Shown piece by piece: positions 39,808-49,530 of a stretch of DNA of 64,000 nucleotides (within the stretch, counting starts at the first letter, position 1; each line of letters opens with the position of its first letter). The DNA is from Streptomyces sp. NBC_01775 (GTDB taxonomy: Bacteria > Actinomycetota > Actinomycetes > Streptomycetales > Streptomycetaceae): assembly GCF_035917675.1 (NCBI RefSeq), contig NZ_CP109104.1, positions 1,240,001 to 1,304,000 of the forward strand. Reading direction: 5' to 3'. The notes beneath the pieces are model-generated. The model had not been told where the DNA came from. It was given only the letters and a program-made list of their open reading frames with translations, and made no database searches. A program made the translations under genes and the position numbers.

Positions 39808-40473
39808 TCAGCAGCCGAGCAGCGCCGGCAGACCCGACAGGTCGGGCAGCTCGTCGTACGGCTGGTGGTCCGTGCTGCCGCGGCGGCCGGAGCGGTTGAT
39901 CCACACCCGGCGCTTCAGCCCGAGGTCGCGGGTCGGGATCTGGTCGTACTCCCAGCCCTGCGCGGTATGGATGACCTGCGCCGGGTCGGCGCCCATGGTC
40001 TTGAACGCGTGCTCGAAGGTCTGCCGGTCCGGCTTGTACGCACCCGCCTGCTGGGCGGTGATGACGTAGTCGAACTCGACACCGATGTTCTCGACGTTCC
40101 GCGCGATCAGGTTGTCGTCGGTGTTGGAGATGATGGCGATCTCGTACCTGCTCTTCAGCGCGTTCAGGGCGTCCGGGACCTCCGGGAAGGGGCCGAAGGT
40201 GGGGACGGCGTCGACGAGCGCTTCGCCGTCGGACGTGCGGTACTCCAGACCGTGCAGGCGCATGGCCATCCGCAGGCTGGAGTGCAGGACCTCGTGGTAG
40301 GGGCGGTAGGGCTCCAGGACGGCCTGGAAGCGCATGACGCGGAAGTCGTCCAGGAACTCGTCGACGTCCAGCCCGTCCAGGTCCAGCCGGTCGGAGAGGA
40401 CCTTCAAGGTGGTGGGGCCGAGCCGGAAGTCGACCAGGGTGCCGTAGGCGTCGAAGGTGACGATCTCTCGCAT
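39808..40473 (-). CDS. HAD superfamily hydrolase (haloacid dehalogenase type II-like)
   Basis: A 221-residue HAD protein. The nucleophile Asp is in [11 protein letters not shown] near residue 8, motif II is SNTDDN near 116 and the Lys is in [13 protein letters not shown] near 146. Type II 2-haloacid dehalogenases have this layout, but many such genes act on other substrates. It sits 29 bp before the FAD amine oxidase start within the catabolic operon. Its role there is unclear. Confidence 0.85.
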   Translation of the reverse strand: MREIVTFDAYGTLVDFRLGPTTLKVLSDRLDLDGLDVDEFLDDFRVMRFQAVLEPYRPYHEVLHSSLRMAMRLHGLEYRTSDGEALVDAVPTFGPFPEVPDALNALKSRYEIAIISNTDDNLIARNVENIGVEFDYVITAQQAGAYKPDRQTFEHAFKTMGADPAQVIHTAQGWEYDQIPTRDLGLKRRVWINRSGRRGSTDHQPYDELPDLSGLPALLGC

Positions 40474-40553
40474 GGTGTTCAGCCTCGCTTCGCGGGGTTT
40501 TTCAGGGGAGTCGGAGAACGGGGTTTCTCAGGAGAGCGGGGATGCGCGGGAGT

Positions 40554-41507
40554 TCAGACGACGCGTTCGCCGGGGGCGACGATCGTGTCGAGAGCGGCCA
40601 GGTCGGGCGCGTCGGGGAGCCAGTCGGCCGCAGCGGCGTTGGCGGTGACCTGTTCGGGGGTCATGGCGCCGCAGATGACGGAGCCGACGGCGGGCAGCGC
40701 TGCGAGCCCGCCCACCGCGACCTGGAGGAGGGTCAGGCCACGTTCGGCGCCGTACGCGGTGAGTGCCTCGACGCGGTCGAGGGCGGCGTCGGTGAGCCAG
40801 CCCTGCCGCCAGGACAGGCGGCTCCCGGGCGGAGGCGGCCGGCCGCGCCGGTACTTGCCGCTGAGCAGGCCGTTGGCCAGCGGATAGTACGGAAGGAGGC
40901 CGACGCCGTTGCGCAGGCAGGCGGGGATCAGGTCGTTCTCCGCACCGCGGTCGAGGAGGTGGTAGCGGGCCTGGGTCGACACGAAGGCGTCGCTGAGCTG
41001 CTCGGCCGGGAGGCTGGAGCAGCCGAGGTGTCCGATCTTGCCCTCGTCTGCGAGCTCCCGCAAAGCCGCGGCCGTCTCCTCCAGCGGGGTGACGCCGTCC
41101 GGCTCGTGGTACTGGTACACGTCGATCCGGTCGGTGCCGAGCCGGCGCAGCGACGCCTCGACGGCGTACCGGACGTAGCGGCGGGAGCCTCGCGGGCCGT
41201 GTCGTCCGGCCTCCGCTCCTTCCCCGTGGGAGCCCATCTCCATGCCGAACTTGGTGGCCAGGACGACGTGGTCGCGGTGCCCCTTGAGGGCGGCGCCGAG
41301 GAGGCGTTCGCCGTCGCCGCGGGCGCCGCCGCTCTCGCCGAACCCGCCGTACATGTCGGCCGTGTCGAACAGGGTGATGCCCGCGTCGAGGGCCGCGTGG
41401 ACGATGGCCTTCGTGCCGTCCTCGCCGAGGCGGGAGCCGAAGTTGTTGCCACCGACGCCGACGACGGAGACGGTCGGGCCGCGTGCGCCGAGTGCGCGGT
41501 ATCTCAT
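40554..41507 (-). CDS. Aldo/keto reductase
   Basis: A 317-residue NADP-type aldo/keto reductase with the TIM-barrel marks GVGGNNFG near residue 19, FDTADMYGG with the catalytic Tyr near 50, LATKFG near 84, DVYQYHEPD near 130 and the C-terminal cofactor part [15 protein letters not shown]. It probably reduces an aldehyde or dicarbonyl made by the amine oxidases. Its ATG overlaps the stop of the aldehyde dehydrogenase gene (ATGA), so the two are coupled; a reductase and a dehydrogenase together suggest two fates for the same aldehyde, or two aldehydes. Confidence 0.88.
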   Translation of the reverse strand: MRYRALGARGPTVSVVGVGGNNFGSRLGEDGTKAIVHAALDAGITLFDTADMYGGFGESGGARGDGERLLGAALKGHRDHVVLATKFGMEMGSHGEGAEAGRHGPRGSRRYVRYAVEASLRRLGTDRIDVYQYHEPDGVTPLEETAAALRELADEGKIGHLGCSSLPAEQLSDAFVSTQARYHLLDRGAENDLIPACLRNGVGLLPYYPLANGLLSGKYRRGRPPPPGSRLSWRQGWLTDAALDRVEALTAYGAERGLTLLQVAVGGLAALPAVGSVICGAMTPEQVTANAAAADWLPDAPDLAALDTIVAPGERVV

Positions 41508-42958
41508 GACCGGCTTCCGAATCCGATGCAGACGTTCTTGGTCTGCGTGTAGCTCGCCAGGGCTTCGAGCCCCTTCTCCCGGCCCCAGCCGCTGTGCTTG
41601 TAGCCGCCGAAGGGGAGTTCGACGCCGGTGCCGACGCCGGTGGCGTTGACGTAGACCTGCCCGGCCCGGATGCCCTGGGCCAGGCGCATCGCCTTGTCGA
41701 TGTCCCGGGTCCAGACGTAGGAAGACAGGCCGTACGGACTGTCGTTGGCGATCTCCAGGGCCTCGTCCGGGTCACCGAAGTCGATGACGGTGATGACGGG
41801 TCCGAAGATCTCCTCGCGGGCGCACCGGGCATCGTTCGTCAGGCCGGTGAGGACGGTCGGCTCGACGTAGTAGCCGTCGGCCAGCTCGGGATCGGAGGGC
41901 GCGCCGCCGCCGGTCAGTGGCACTGCGCCTTCCTGCCGCGCCAGATCCAGGTAGCCCAGTACCCGGTCGCGCTGCCGGGCTGCGACCAGTGGGCCGATGT
42001 CCGGGTCCTTCAGGCCGGGGCCGACCCGCAAGGTGGCGATCTTCTCGACCAGCCGCTCCAGGAACCCCTCGGCACCGCGCTGGAGGAGGAGCCGGGTCCC
42101 GGCCGAGCACATCTGTCCCGCGTTGCTGAACGACGCGCCGAGGATGGCGGTCAGTGCCAGGTCGAAGTCGGCGTCGGCGAAGACGACGAACGGCGACTTG
42201 CCGCCCAACTCCGTCACCGACGGCACCACATTGGCGGCGGCGGCCTGGGCGACCTTGATGCCCGTGGGCACCGAGCCGGTGAAGGTGACCTGGTCGATGT
42301 CCGGGTGCCCGGCGAGGGCCGCACCCGTCTCCCCGTCGCCGGGGACGACGTTCAGCACACCCGGCGGAAGCCCGCACTCCAGCGCGATGCGGCCGATTTC
42401 CAGCGGGGTGAGCGGCGCCTCGGGCGACGGCTTGAGCACCACCGTGCAGCCGGCGGCCAGGGCGGGAGCGGAGCCCCTCGCGGTGTTCTGGAGCGGGTAG
42501 TTGAACGGGATGATCTGGCCGGAGACGCCGATCGGCTCGCGCACGGTGTAGTCGATCAGACCGGGGCCGAGAGGGATCGTCGAGCCGCCGAGCTTGTCCG
42601 CGACGCCCGCGTAGAACTCGAAGTAGCGGGCGGCGGATTCGACGTCGGCCTTCGCCTGGCTGAGCGGCTTGCCGACGTCCTGGCTCTCCAGCCGGGCCAG
42701 CCGCTCGCCCTGGTTGCGGATCGCGTCGGCGATGCGCAGGAGCAGCCTGGCACGGTCGGCGGCGCGCATCCGGGCCCACTCGGGTGAGGCGAAGGCCGCG
42801 CGTGCCGCCGCCACCGCCTGCTCCACGTCGGCCGGACCGGCCAGCGCCACCTGGGCGATGGCTCTCCCGTCCGCCGGGTCGAGGACGGTGAAGGTGCGGC
42901 CGTCGGCGGCGGGCACCTGGTCCCCGTCCACGAGCAGCAACCGCGTATCGCTGCTCAT
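41504..42958 (-). CDS. Aldehyde dehydrogenase (betaine/aminobutyraldehyde type)
   Basis: A 484-residue NAD(P)-dependent aldehyde dehydrogenase. The catalytic Glu is in [13 protein letters not shown] near residue 250, the catalytic Cys in [11 protein letters not shown] near 285 and the cofactor loop in [13 protein letters not shown] near 228. The C-terminal [17 protein letters not shown] is of the betaine/gamma-aminobutyraldehyde/succinate-semialdehyde group. It would convert the aldehyde released by the transaminase or amine oxidase to an acid. ATGA overlaps join it to the deacylase gene before it and the reductase gene after it. Confidence 0.92.
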   Translation of the reverse strand: MSSDTRLLLVDGDQVPAADGRTFTVLDPADGRAIAQVALAGPADVEQAVAAARAAFASPEWARMRAADRARLLLRIADAIRNQGERLARLESQDVGKPLSQAKADVESAARYFEFYAGVADKLGGSTIPLGPGLIDYTVREPIGVSGQIIPFNYPLQNTARGSAPALAAGCTVVLKPSPEAPLTPLEIGRIALECGLPPGVLNVVPGDGETGAALAGHPDIDQVTFTGSVPTGIKVAQAAAANVVPSVTELGGKSPFVVFADADFDLALTAILGASFSNAGQMCSAGTRLLLQRGAEGFLERLVEKIATLRVGPGLKDPDIGPLVAARQRDRVLGYLDLARQEGAVPLTGGGAPSDPELADGYYVEPTVLTGLTNDARCAREEIFGPVITVIDFGDPDEALEIANDSPYGLSSYVWTRDIDKAMRLAQGIRAGQVYVNATGVGTGVELPFGGYKHSGWGREKGLEALASYTQTKNVCIGFGSRS

Positions 42959-43908
42959 GGCCGGATCTCCCCCTGCACCTCGCCGAAGATGACCACCTCG
43001 TCGCCCGGACGGACCGTGCGGATGCGGCGCACCCAGAGCACGATGCCGCCCTGCGGTGCGCGGACCTCTTCGAGCGTGTTGCCGTAGTGGTCGACGATGT
43101 GGGCGATCAAGTCGCCTTCCTTGCAGGTCTCCCCCGGCTCGGCATGCCCGAGGAAGAAGCCGCCGGCGGCGGAGCGGGCGAAGGTGCCGGAGACCGTCGT
43201 GCAGGTGCCGCGCAGCTCCGCCTCGCCGTCGGTCATGCCGAGCTGTCGCATGATGTTGCGGATCGAGCGGATGTGCAGTTCGACGTTGGACTCGCGGTAG
43301 GTGCCGCCGCCCGCCTCGATGGTGATCGCGGGCTTGCCGGCCGCGAGGGTGGGGTGGCGGACCGTGCCGCCCCACTTGCCGCCCTTCCAGACCAGCTCGT
43401 GCCCGGCCGCGAGGGCGAGGTCCGTGGCCAGTTCCTCGTAGCCGCCCTGGAGAATGACGAGCGGGGCGATCTCGCCGAAGGTGCCACCGGTGTGCAGGTC
43501 GACGAGGGCGTCGACGGCGGGGACGACCTGCTCGACGAAGGTGGCGGCCAGCCGCAGGGAGTAGGAGCCGTCCGCGTCGCCGGGGAAGACGCGGTTGAGG
43601 TTGAGGTGGTCCAGGCCGCTGGTGCGGGCCGCCGCCTCGAAGGCGGGGGTGTTCACGCAGGGGATGCCGACGAGGGTGCCGCGGAGGGTGGCCGGGTCGG
43701 TCTCGGCGAGGACGCGGCGGATGGACTCCTGGCCGTCGTACTCGTCACCGTGGACGCCCGCGTCCACGCAGAGCACCGGGCCGGGCTCGGCGCCGTTGAC
43801 GACGATCAGCGGGATGCCGAGGTCCACGCCGTAGGTACTGGCGCCGACCGGGATGAGGCCCTGGGCGCGCTCGCCGGGGGCGACGGTCAGCGGACCGATG
43901 GAGTACAT
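42955..43908 (-). CDS. AspA/AstE-family zinc deacylase (M14-like), copy 1
   Basis: A 317-residue member of the succinylglutamate desuccinylase/aspartoacylase family. Zinc ligands are in DAGVHGDEYDGQ near residue 51 (HxxE) and VDLHTGGTF near 146, and the catalytic Glu in ITIEAGGGTYRES near 205. A C-terminal biotinyl-like barrel with FLGHAEPGETCKEGD follows. Such enzymes hydrolyse an N-acyl amide bond on an amino-acid-like substrate (the family includes the ectoine-pathway deacetylase DoeB). AAAGGA precedes the ATG. It is coupled to the aldehyde dehydrogenase gene by ATGA. A second, distinct family member lies at 49506. Confidence 0.85.
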   Translation of the reverse strand: MYSIGPLTVAPGERAQGLIPVGASTYGVDLGIPLIVVNGAEPGPVLCVDAGVHGDEYDGQESIRRVLAETDPATLRGTLVGIPCVNTPAFEAAARTSGLDHLNLNRVFPGDADGSYSLRLAATFVEQVVPAVDALVDLHTGGTFGEIAPLVILQGGYEELATDLALAAGHELVWKGGKWGGTVRHPTLAAGKPAITIEAGGGTYRESNVELHIRSIRNIMRQLGMTDGEAELRGTCTTVSGTFARSAAGGFFLGHAEPGETCKEGDLIAHIVDHYGNTLEEVRAPQGGIVLWVRRIRTVRPGDEVVIFGEVQGEIRP

Positions 43909-43943
43909 GGGGTTCCTTTCACAAACGCGTTCGGAAACGGGTG

Positions 43944-45344
43944 TCACAGTCCTGCGGACGCCTCGTCGAGCGTGTCCGCGAGGATGTCGGCGATGCGGTC
44001 GAGGAGCCCGCGGTCGCTGGTCAGCGGGGGTGCGATCTGGACCAGCGGAGCGGCGCGGTTGTAGACGCGGGCGAGCAGCCCGGCCTCGCGCAGCCGGCGC
44101 GGGATCAGGTCGGCGACGAGCGCGGCGCGGGCGGTGTCGCTGAAGCCGCCGCCGTCGAGGTCGCCGACGAGTTCGCAGGCGTAGAAGAACCCGGCACCGC
44201 GGACGTCGCCGACGATCGGCAGGTCCGCGAGGGACGCCATGCGCTTCGCGAGGTGGCCTTGGAGACCGCGGACGTTCTCCAGGATCCGGTCGCGCTCCAT
44301 GATCTCCAGGCTCCGCAGGGCGATGGCCGCGCTCAGCGGGTGTCCGGCGAAGGTGTAGCCGTGGTTGAGGACGGCGCCGGGCTGGTTGATGACCTCGACA
44401 ACGCGATTGCTGACCAGAGTCGCCCCCATCGGGGCGTATCCGGCGGTGATGCCCTTGGCGACGGTGACGATGTCCGGGCGTACGGCATAGCGGTCGCCGC
44501 CGAACCACTCCCCCAGCCGTCCGAAGGCGGTGATCACCTCGTCCACGACGAGCAGGAAGCCGTACCGGTCGGCCAGGGCCCGCAGGCCCTGCCAGTAGCC
44601 GTCGGGCGGGGTGATGCAGCCGCCGCGGTTTTGCACCGGCTCGGCGATGAGCATGGCGATCGTCTCCGGCCCCTCGGCCAGGATCGCGGTCTCCAGCTCG
44701 GTGAGCAGACGGGAGGTGAACGTCGCGTCGTCCATGGACCCGGGGGCCTCGGGGGCGAGGCCGAAGCGGTTGGTGTTGGACACGAACCGGGTCTCGATCG
44801 CGCCGGGGCCGTACGGCTCCCGCAGCCCGGCGTCGTCGGTCAGCGAGAGGGCGCCGATGGTCAGCCCGTGATAGGCCCCGTGGCGGGAGATCGCCTTGGT
44901 ACGGCCCGCCTCGCCGCGTAGCGCGTGGTAGCGCCGAGCGATCTTCCAGGCGGTCTCGACCGCTTCGGCACCGCCGCCGCAGAAGAAGGTGTGCTCGACA
45001 TCGACCGGGGCGATCCGGGACAGCCGGTCGGCGAGTTGGATCGCCGTGGGGTGCGCGGAGGCGGACCACAGCGGGCTGAAGCACAGCTCGCGCAGCTGCT
45101 TGTCCGCCGCCTCGGCGAACTCGGGGGCGTAGGAGTAGCCGAGCTGACAGCAGTACAGGCCGGAGAGTCCGTCGATGTAGCGCCTGCCGTCCGCGTCGTC
45201 GACGTAGGGGCCCTCACCGCGCCGGACGACGAAGAGGTTCTCGCCGTCGTGGCCCAGCGAGCCGTTGGGGGTCATGTTGAGCAGGAGGTGTCTGGCCGCG
45301 GTGGCGGACAGTTCGCCGACGGGGGTGCGGGTGCTGGGGGTCAT
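43944..45344 (-). CDS. Class III PLP aminotransferase (omega-amine type)
   Basis: A 466-residue class III aminotransferase. The PLP Lys lies in VTVAKGITAGYAP near residue 287, the Asp in LLVVDEVITAFGR near 256 and the ring-stacking region in RHGAYHGLTIGAL near 156. The N-terminal GLSGLYCCQLGYSY is typical for omega-amino acid/putrescine:pyruvate transaminases. It should move an amino group from a terminal amine to pyruvate or 2-oxoglutarate, giving an aldehyde for the dehydrogenase at 41504. Its ATG overlaps the permease stop (ATGA). Confidence 0.9.
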   Translation of the reverse strand: MTPSTRTPVGELSATAARHLLLNMTPNGSLGHDGENLFVVRRGEGPYVDDADGRRYIDGLSGLYCCQLGYSYAPEFAEAADKQLRELCFSPLWSASAHPTAIQLADRLSRIAPVDVEHTFFCGGGAEAVETAWKIARRYHALRGEAGRTKAISRHGAYHGLTIGALSLTDDAGLREPYGPGAIETRFVSNTNRFGLAPEAPGSMDDATFTSRLLTELETAILAEGPETIAMLIAEPVQNRGGCITPPDGYWQGLRALADRYGFLLVVDEVITAFGRLGEWFGGDRYAVRPDIVTVAKGITAGYAPMGATLVSNRVVEVINQPGAVLNHGYTFAGHPLSAAIALRSLEIMERDRILENVRGLQGHLAKRMASLADLPIVGDVRGAGFFYACELVGDLDGGGFSDTARAALVADLIPRRLREAGLLARVYNRAAPLVQIAPPLTSDRGLLDRIADILADTLDEASAGL

Positions 45345-46204
45345 GGGGTCTCACTTCCGGCGGAGAGGCCCGCGGGCTCGGTGGGCAGCAGGCCGTCCTG
45401 CTTGCCGGAGCCGCTCAGCCGGCGGGCCACGCCGACAAGTGCGAGGGCGACGACGGCGACCGCGATGAGGATCGCGCTGACGGCGGTCACCGACGGGTCG
45501 ACGTTGTACTGGAGGACGTTGAACACCTCGACGGGCAGGGTCACGGTGTCCACGGAGGACAGGAACTGCGAGATGAAGAACTCGTCGAAGCTGGTGATGA
45601 AGGAGAAGATCGCGGCGGCGACGATGCCGGGAGCGGCCAGCGGGAAGGTGATGCGGCGGGCGATGGTGAGGCGGCTCGCGCCCATGCTGGCGGCGGCGTC
45701 CTCCAGGCGTTCGTCGATGCCCTTGAGCGTGGCTATGAGGATCAGCACGGCGATCGGCGAGGCGAGCACGGTGTGGCCGAGGGCGATGGCGATCGGGCTG
45801 CCGAGCATCGCGGCCGGTTCGAACAGCAGGAACAGGCCGAGCGCGATGACGACCTGGGGGATCACCAGCGGGGCGAGGACCAGGCCGTAGACCGCTGTCC
45901 GCAGCGGCAGGTCGCTGCGGACGAGGGCCGTGGCGGCGGTCATGCCCAAGGTGAGCGAGAAGACGGTGGTCATGGCGGCGACCAGGGCGCTCAGGGAGAG
46001 CGCGGCCGGCCACTTGCTGCCGTCGGCGAACAGCTGCTTGTACCAGCCGAGCGTCCAGGCCTCCGGCGGAAAGGTGCCGAAGGCGTCCTTGCCGAAGGAG
46101 GTGACCACGATGACGACGATCGGCAGCGCCAGGAACAGCAGGATCAGCGTGGAGAGGAGCGCCAGGGTGAGGCGCCCCGCGAGGGTGGAGCGAAGCCCGG
46201 TCAT
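45341..46204 (-). CDS. PotC-like ABC transporter permease
   Basis: A 287-residue permease of the polyamine/opine class with six membrane segments. The first is at about residues 12-35. The EAA loop ERLEDAAASMGASRLTIARR is near residue 175 and FSFITSFDEFFISQFLSS is near 215. ATGA overlaps tie it to the PotB-like gene before it and the aminotransferase gene after it. It forms the channel with the protein at 46201. Confidence 0.9.
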   Translation of the reverse strand: MTGLRSTLAGRLTLALLSTLILLFLALPIVVIVVTSFGKDAFGTFPPEAWTLGWYKQLFADGSKWPAALSLSALVAAMTTVFSLTLGMTAATALVRSDLPLRTAVYGLVLAPLVIPQVVIALGLFLLFEPAAMLGSPIAIALGHTVLASPIAVLILIATLKGIDERLEDAAASMGASRLTIARRITFPLAAPGIVAAAIFSFITSFDEFFISQFLSSVDTVTLPVEVFNVLQYNVDPSVTAVSAILIAVAVVALALVGVARRLSGSGKQDGLLPTEPAGLSAGSETP

Positions 46205-47121
46205 GCTGCGGTACCCCGATTCCGGTAGGCCTCGCTCGCGGACTTCAGCAGCCTGAGCAGCAGCAGTCCGGCGAAGGTGAGCAGCAGCAGGATGATGCCG
46301 AGCGCGGAGGCGCCGTTCCATTGGTTCTGCTTCATGACCTGCTCGTCGATGAGCGAGGCGACCATGGTCTGCTTCTCGCCGCCCATGAGGGCGGGGGTGA
46401 GGTAGTACCCGACGCACAGGATGAAGCACAGGACACCGGCGTTGACCACGCCGGGGGCCACCAGCGGCAGGTAGACCCGGCGGAAGATCGTGATCCGTCC
46501 GGCGCCCATGCTGGCCGCGGCGGCGAGCAGCCGCCGGTCGATGCCGCGCATCACGGCGTAGAGCAGGAGCACGGTGTACGGCAGCATCACGGCGGTGGTG
46601 CCGATGACGACTCCCAGTTCGTTGTAGAGCAGCTGAAAGGGAGCACCGGGGAAATGCGTGTCGGTCAGGACGTTGTTCACCACGCCGTTGTCACCGAGCA
46701 GGATGATCCAGCCGTAGGTGCGCACGAGGGCGCTGATGAAGTGCGGGACGACCACGATCAGCATCGCCAGGCCCGCCCACAGGGGCTTGAGCCGGGAGAT
46801 CGCGGAAGCCAGCACGAAACCGACGACCAGGCTGATCAGCGACGTCTCGGCGGAGACCCGCAAAGTGGTGAGCAGGATCTGAAGGTTCGCGCCGCGGAAG
46901 GCGTCGGCGTACCAGTGCAGGGTGAAGCCGCCGTTCTCGCCCTTGAGGCTCAGCATCAGGGTGCTGAAGATCGGATAGACGAAGAGGATCAGCAGGTAGA
47001 CGACGACAGGGGTGGCGTTGAGCAGTCCGAAGCGGGTGCGGCGGTCGGCCAACGCGCGGTTCAGTCGTTTCTTGCGGGGCACCGGAGCGGCGGAGCCGGA
47101 TGCGGGAGCCAGTACGGCCAT
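46201..47121 (-). CDS. PotB-like ABC transporter permease
   Basis: A 306-residue permease with six membrane helices (first at about residues 33-55), a periplasmic start loop and the EAA-type loop RRLLAAAASMGAGRITIFRR near residue 195. ATG at 47121 is preferred because GGAGGG lies eight bases upstream, inside the end of the ATPase gene; a GTG at 47130 overlaps that ribosome site directly. It pairs with the PotC-like protein. Confidence 0.9.
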   Translation of the reverse strand: MAVLAPASGSAAPVPRKKRLNRALADRRTRFGLLNATPVVVYLLILFVYPIFSTLMLSLKGENGGFTLHWYADAFRGANLQILLTTLRVSAETSLISLVVGFVLASAISRLKPLWAGLAMLIVVVPHFISALVRTYGWIILLGDNGVVNNVLTDTHFPGAPFQLLYNELGVVIGTTAVMLPYTVLLLYAVMRGIDRRLLAAAASMGAGRITIFRRVYLPLVAPGVVNAGVLCFILCVGYYLTPALMGGEKQTMVASLIDEQVMKQNQWNGASALGIILLLLTFAGLLLLRLLKSASEAYRNRGTAA

Positions 47122-47126
47122 GGTTC

Positions 47127-48293
47127 TCACCCTCCGTGTTCCGCGCCGGGGAGGACGTCGGGGAGCACCTCGGGAAACACGCTGACGTTCGCGGGGTCCG
47201 CGGTGAGGCCGACGCGTTCGCCGACGGCGGGGGCGCGTCCGGCGTGCAGTTCCAGCCGTACGAGGCCGGCGTCCGCGCCGACGGGGCGGACGGTGGCCCG
47301 GACGAGGGTGCCCACGTAGGTGACCGTCTCGACGGTCCCCGTACAGAACCCGTCGTGGGGAGGGCTCAGGGCGAGCCGGCCGGGCTGGACCGCCGCGCGT
47401 ACCCGCGCGCCGTCCGGGACGGCCTGCGGGCGGGCTGTGAGCAGACCGCCCGTGTCGAGGCGTACGAGAGTGTGCGCACCTGCGTCGGGCCGCTCCTCCA
47501 GGCGGCCCGGGAGGAAGTTGGCGGCGCCGAGGAAGTCGGCGACGAACGGGGTGCGCGGGCGCTCGAAGAGCTCCTGCGGGGTGTCGAACTGGTCGATCCG
47601 CCCGTCCCGCATGACCGCGACGCGGTCGGAGAGGACCAGGGCCTCTTCCTGGTCGTGCGTCACATAGACGACGGTCAGTCCGAGTTCCCGCTGGATGCGT
47701 TTGATCTCGGTCTGGAGCTGGTCACGCAGCTTCTTGTCGAGGGCACCGAGCGGTTCGTCCATGAGGATCACCGGGGGCCGGTAGACCAGGGCCCGGCACA
47801 GGGCGACGCGCTGCTGCTGGCCGCCGGACAGCTCGCGCGGGCGGCGGCGGGCCATGGCGGACAGCCCGGCCATCTCCAGCGTCTCGCCGGCCCGGCGGCG
47901 CAGCTCCGCCTTCGGCAGGCCGCGCAGTTGCAGTGGGAAGGCGACGTTCTCCCAGACCGTCATGTGCGGGAAGAGCAGGTACTGCTGGAAGACGAAGCCC
48001 AGGCCGCGCTTTTGCGGGGCCAGGCGGGTCACGTCACGGCCGCCGACGACGATGCTGCCGGAGTCGGGCTCGCAGAATCCGGCGACCATCATCAAGGTGG
48101 TGGTCTTGCCGGAGCCGGAGGCCCCCAGGAAGGTGACGAACTCGCCCGCCGCGATCTCCATGGAGACGTCGTCGACGGCGGTGACACCGCTGTAGGTCTT
48201 GCGAAGCCGCGTCATGGACAGGGGCTTCCCGGTGCCGGTCGACCCGGACGGGTCGGCGAGCGACGGTTCGGGCATCACGTTCAGCTCAGTCAT
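47127..48293 (-). CDS. PotA-like ABC transporter ATPase
   Basis: A 388-residue ATPase of the PotA class. Walker A GASGSGKTTTLMM is near residue 54, Q loop FQQYLLFPHMTV near 100, signature LSGGQQQRVALCRAL near 150, Walker B VILMDEPLGALD near 172 and switch His VTHDQEEALVLSD near 202. A C-terminal TOBE-type regulatory domain (about 290-385) is of the usual length. The ATG at 48293 overlaps the binding-protein gene by 8 bp. Confidence 0.92.
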   Translation of the reverse strand: MTELNVMPEPSLADPSGSTGTGKPLSMTRLRKTYSGVTAVDDVSMEIAAGEFVTFLGASGSGKTTTLMMVAGFCEPDSGSIVVGGRDVTRLAPQKRGLGFVFQQYLLFPHMTVWENVAFPLQLRGLPKAELRRRAGETLEMAGLSAMARRRPRELSGGQQQRVALCRALVYRPPVILMDEPLGALDKKLRDQLQTEIKRIQRELGLTVVYVTHDQEEALVLSDRVAVMRDGRIDQFDTPQELFERPRTPFVADFLGAANFLPGRLEERPDAGAHTLVRLDTGGLLTARPQAVPDGARVRAAVQPGRLALSPPHDGFCTGTVETVTYVGTLVRATVRPVGADAGLVRLELHAGRAPAVGERVGLTADPANVSVFPEVLPDVLPGAEHGG

Positions 48294-49386
48294 GCGTCCA
48301 CTCCTGCCAGCGCTTGGCCACGGCGTCCTGGTGCTTGTGCCACCACTCCACATCCAGGTCGAAGCCGGTCTTCAGGTGCTCGGGGGAACTGCTCATGTTC
48401 GAGGCGGTGGCCGAGGAGAGCTTCTTGTAGGCGGCGGGCACCGACGGGCCCATCGGGTAGAGCTCGGCGTACTGGGCCTGTACCTCGGGCCGCAGTGCGA
48501 AGTCGATGAGCTTGTAGGCGGCGTCGAGGTTGTCGGCCCCCTTGGGGATGCCGAAGGCGTTGCTCTGCCGGCGGGCGCCTTTCCACTGGTAGGCGAGCGG
48601 CGAGCCGCCTTTGATCAGGGCATCCAGACGGCCGTGCCAGACGCTGGAGGCGTCGACCTCCTTGCGGCCGAGGAGTACGCCGGGCAGGGCGCCGGTGTCC
48701 CAGAACTTCCGCACGGATCCCTTGATGTCGGACAGGGACTTGAAGGCGCGGTCCACGTCGAGGGGGTACAGCTTGTCCATTGGTACGCCGTCAGCCAGGA
48801 GGGCGAACTCCAGTTCGGGCAGGTCGGCGTCCAGAGCCTGGAGGGCGCGGTCGCCGGGGAACGCCTTGGTGTCCCAGAAGTCGGCCCAGGAGGAGGGTTT
48901 CTTCCCGCCCCAGACGTCGGTGCGGAACGCCATGACGCTGGCCCAGTAGTTCTTGCCGACCGCGTTGGAGGTGACCAGGGACTTGGCGATGCCGGCCTTC
49001 TTGAAGTTCTTCAGCCGGTCGTAGTCCAGGGCTTCGGTCGCGTCCGCCTTCTGGAAACGCAGGAAGTCGGCCATGGAGTCGTCGATGACCTCGAACTGCG
49101 GGCGGCCCTGCTGGATTTGGGCGAGCATCTGCGCGTACTGGATGTTCACCACATCGATCTGGATGCCGGTTTCTTTGGTGAACGGCTCATAGATGGCCTT
49201 CTTGTTGGCCTCGCCGTAGGCGCCGCCGCTGTCGCGGACGACGAGCTTCTTGGAGCTCTTGCCGCCGCCGGCGCCGGACCGGCTGGTGCCGGTGCCGCAC
49301 GCGGTGAGCGACGTGGCGGCGACGCCTGCGGCGACGCCGCCGACTCCGCGCAGGAATCCCCTGCGGTCTATCCGGACATCTCTCAC
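48286..49386 (-). CDS. PotD-like substrate-binding lipoprotein (copy 2)
   Basis: A 366-residue paralogue of the protein at 37019; the two agree over most of their length, including the signal (LTAC lipobox near residue 29), KNYWASVMA and YPLDVDRAF. It heads the transporter genes and is coupled to the ATPase gene by an 8-bp overlap. GTG at 49386 has AGGAGG seven bases upstream. Differences are mainly in the N-terminal lobe and in the last third (for example PMGPSVPAAYKKLSS against PQGPVVPIAYTNLSE), so the two may bind related but not identical ligands. Confidence 0.9.
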   Translation of the reverse strand: MRDVRIDRRGFLRGVGGVAAGVAATSLTACGTGTSRSGAGGGKSSKKLVVRDSGGAYGEANKKAIYEPFTKETGIQIDVVNIQYAQMLAQIQQGRPQFEVIDDSMADFLRFQKADATEALDYDRLKNFKKAGIAKSLVTSNAVGKNYWASVMAFRTDVWGGKKPSSWADFWDTKAFPGDRALQALDADLPELEFALLADGVPMDKLYPLDVDRAFKSLSDIKGSVRKFWDTGALPGVLLGRKEVDASSVWHGRLDALIKGGSPLAYQWKGARRQSNAFGIPKGADNLDAAYKLIDFALRPEVQAQYAELYPMGPSVPAAYKKLSSATASNMSSSPEHLKTGFDLDVEWWHKHQDAVAKRWQEWTHD

Positions 49387-49492
49387 CGAGTGCCTCCTGG
49401 GGGTGCGGTGCGTGAGGGGGAGCGTCGGGGGTGAGTTCTGTGGGGCCAGGCGACTCGTTCTGGTCTTGGGGTGGTTTGCGGGGACTCGGGGC

Positions 49493-49530
49493 CTCGGTCC
49501 GCGATTCAGGCAGGGGCTCGGTCCGCGGTT
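49493..49530. repeat. Two 14-bp repeats at the 3' end of a deacylase gene
   Basis: CTCGGTCCGCGATT (49493-49506) and CTCGGTCCGCGGTT (49517-49530) are 13/14 identical, 24 bp apart, flanking the stop of the deacylase gene. The duplication may have reset the end of the protein (ADRA then stop). Confidence 0.5.

Noticed and set aside
41504..45344. Ectoine degradation pathway (doeABCD)
   Set aside because: DoeB-, DoeC- and DoeD-like families are present, but no DoeA ectoine hydrolase or AsnC-type regulator, and the transporter is of polyamine type.
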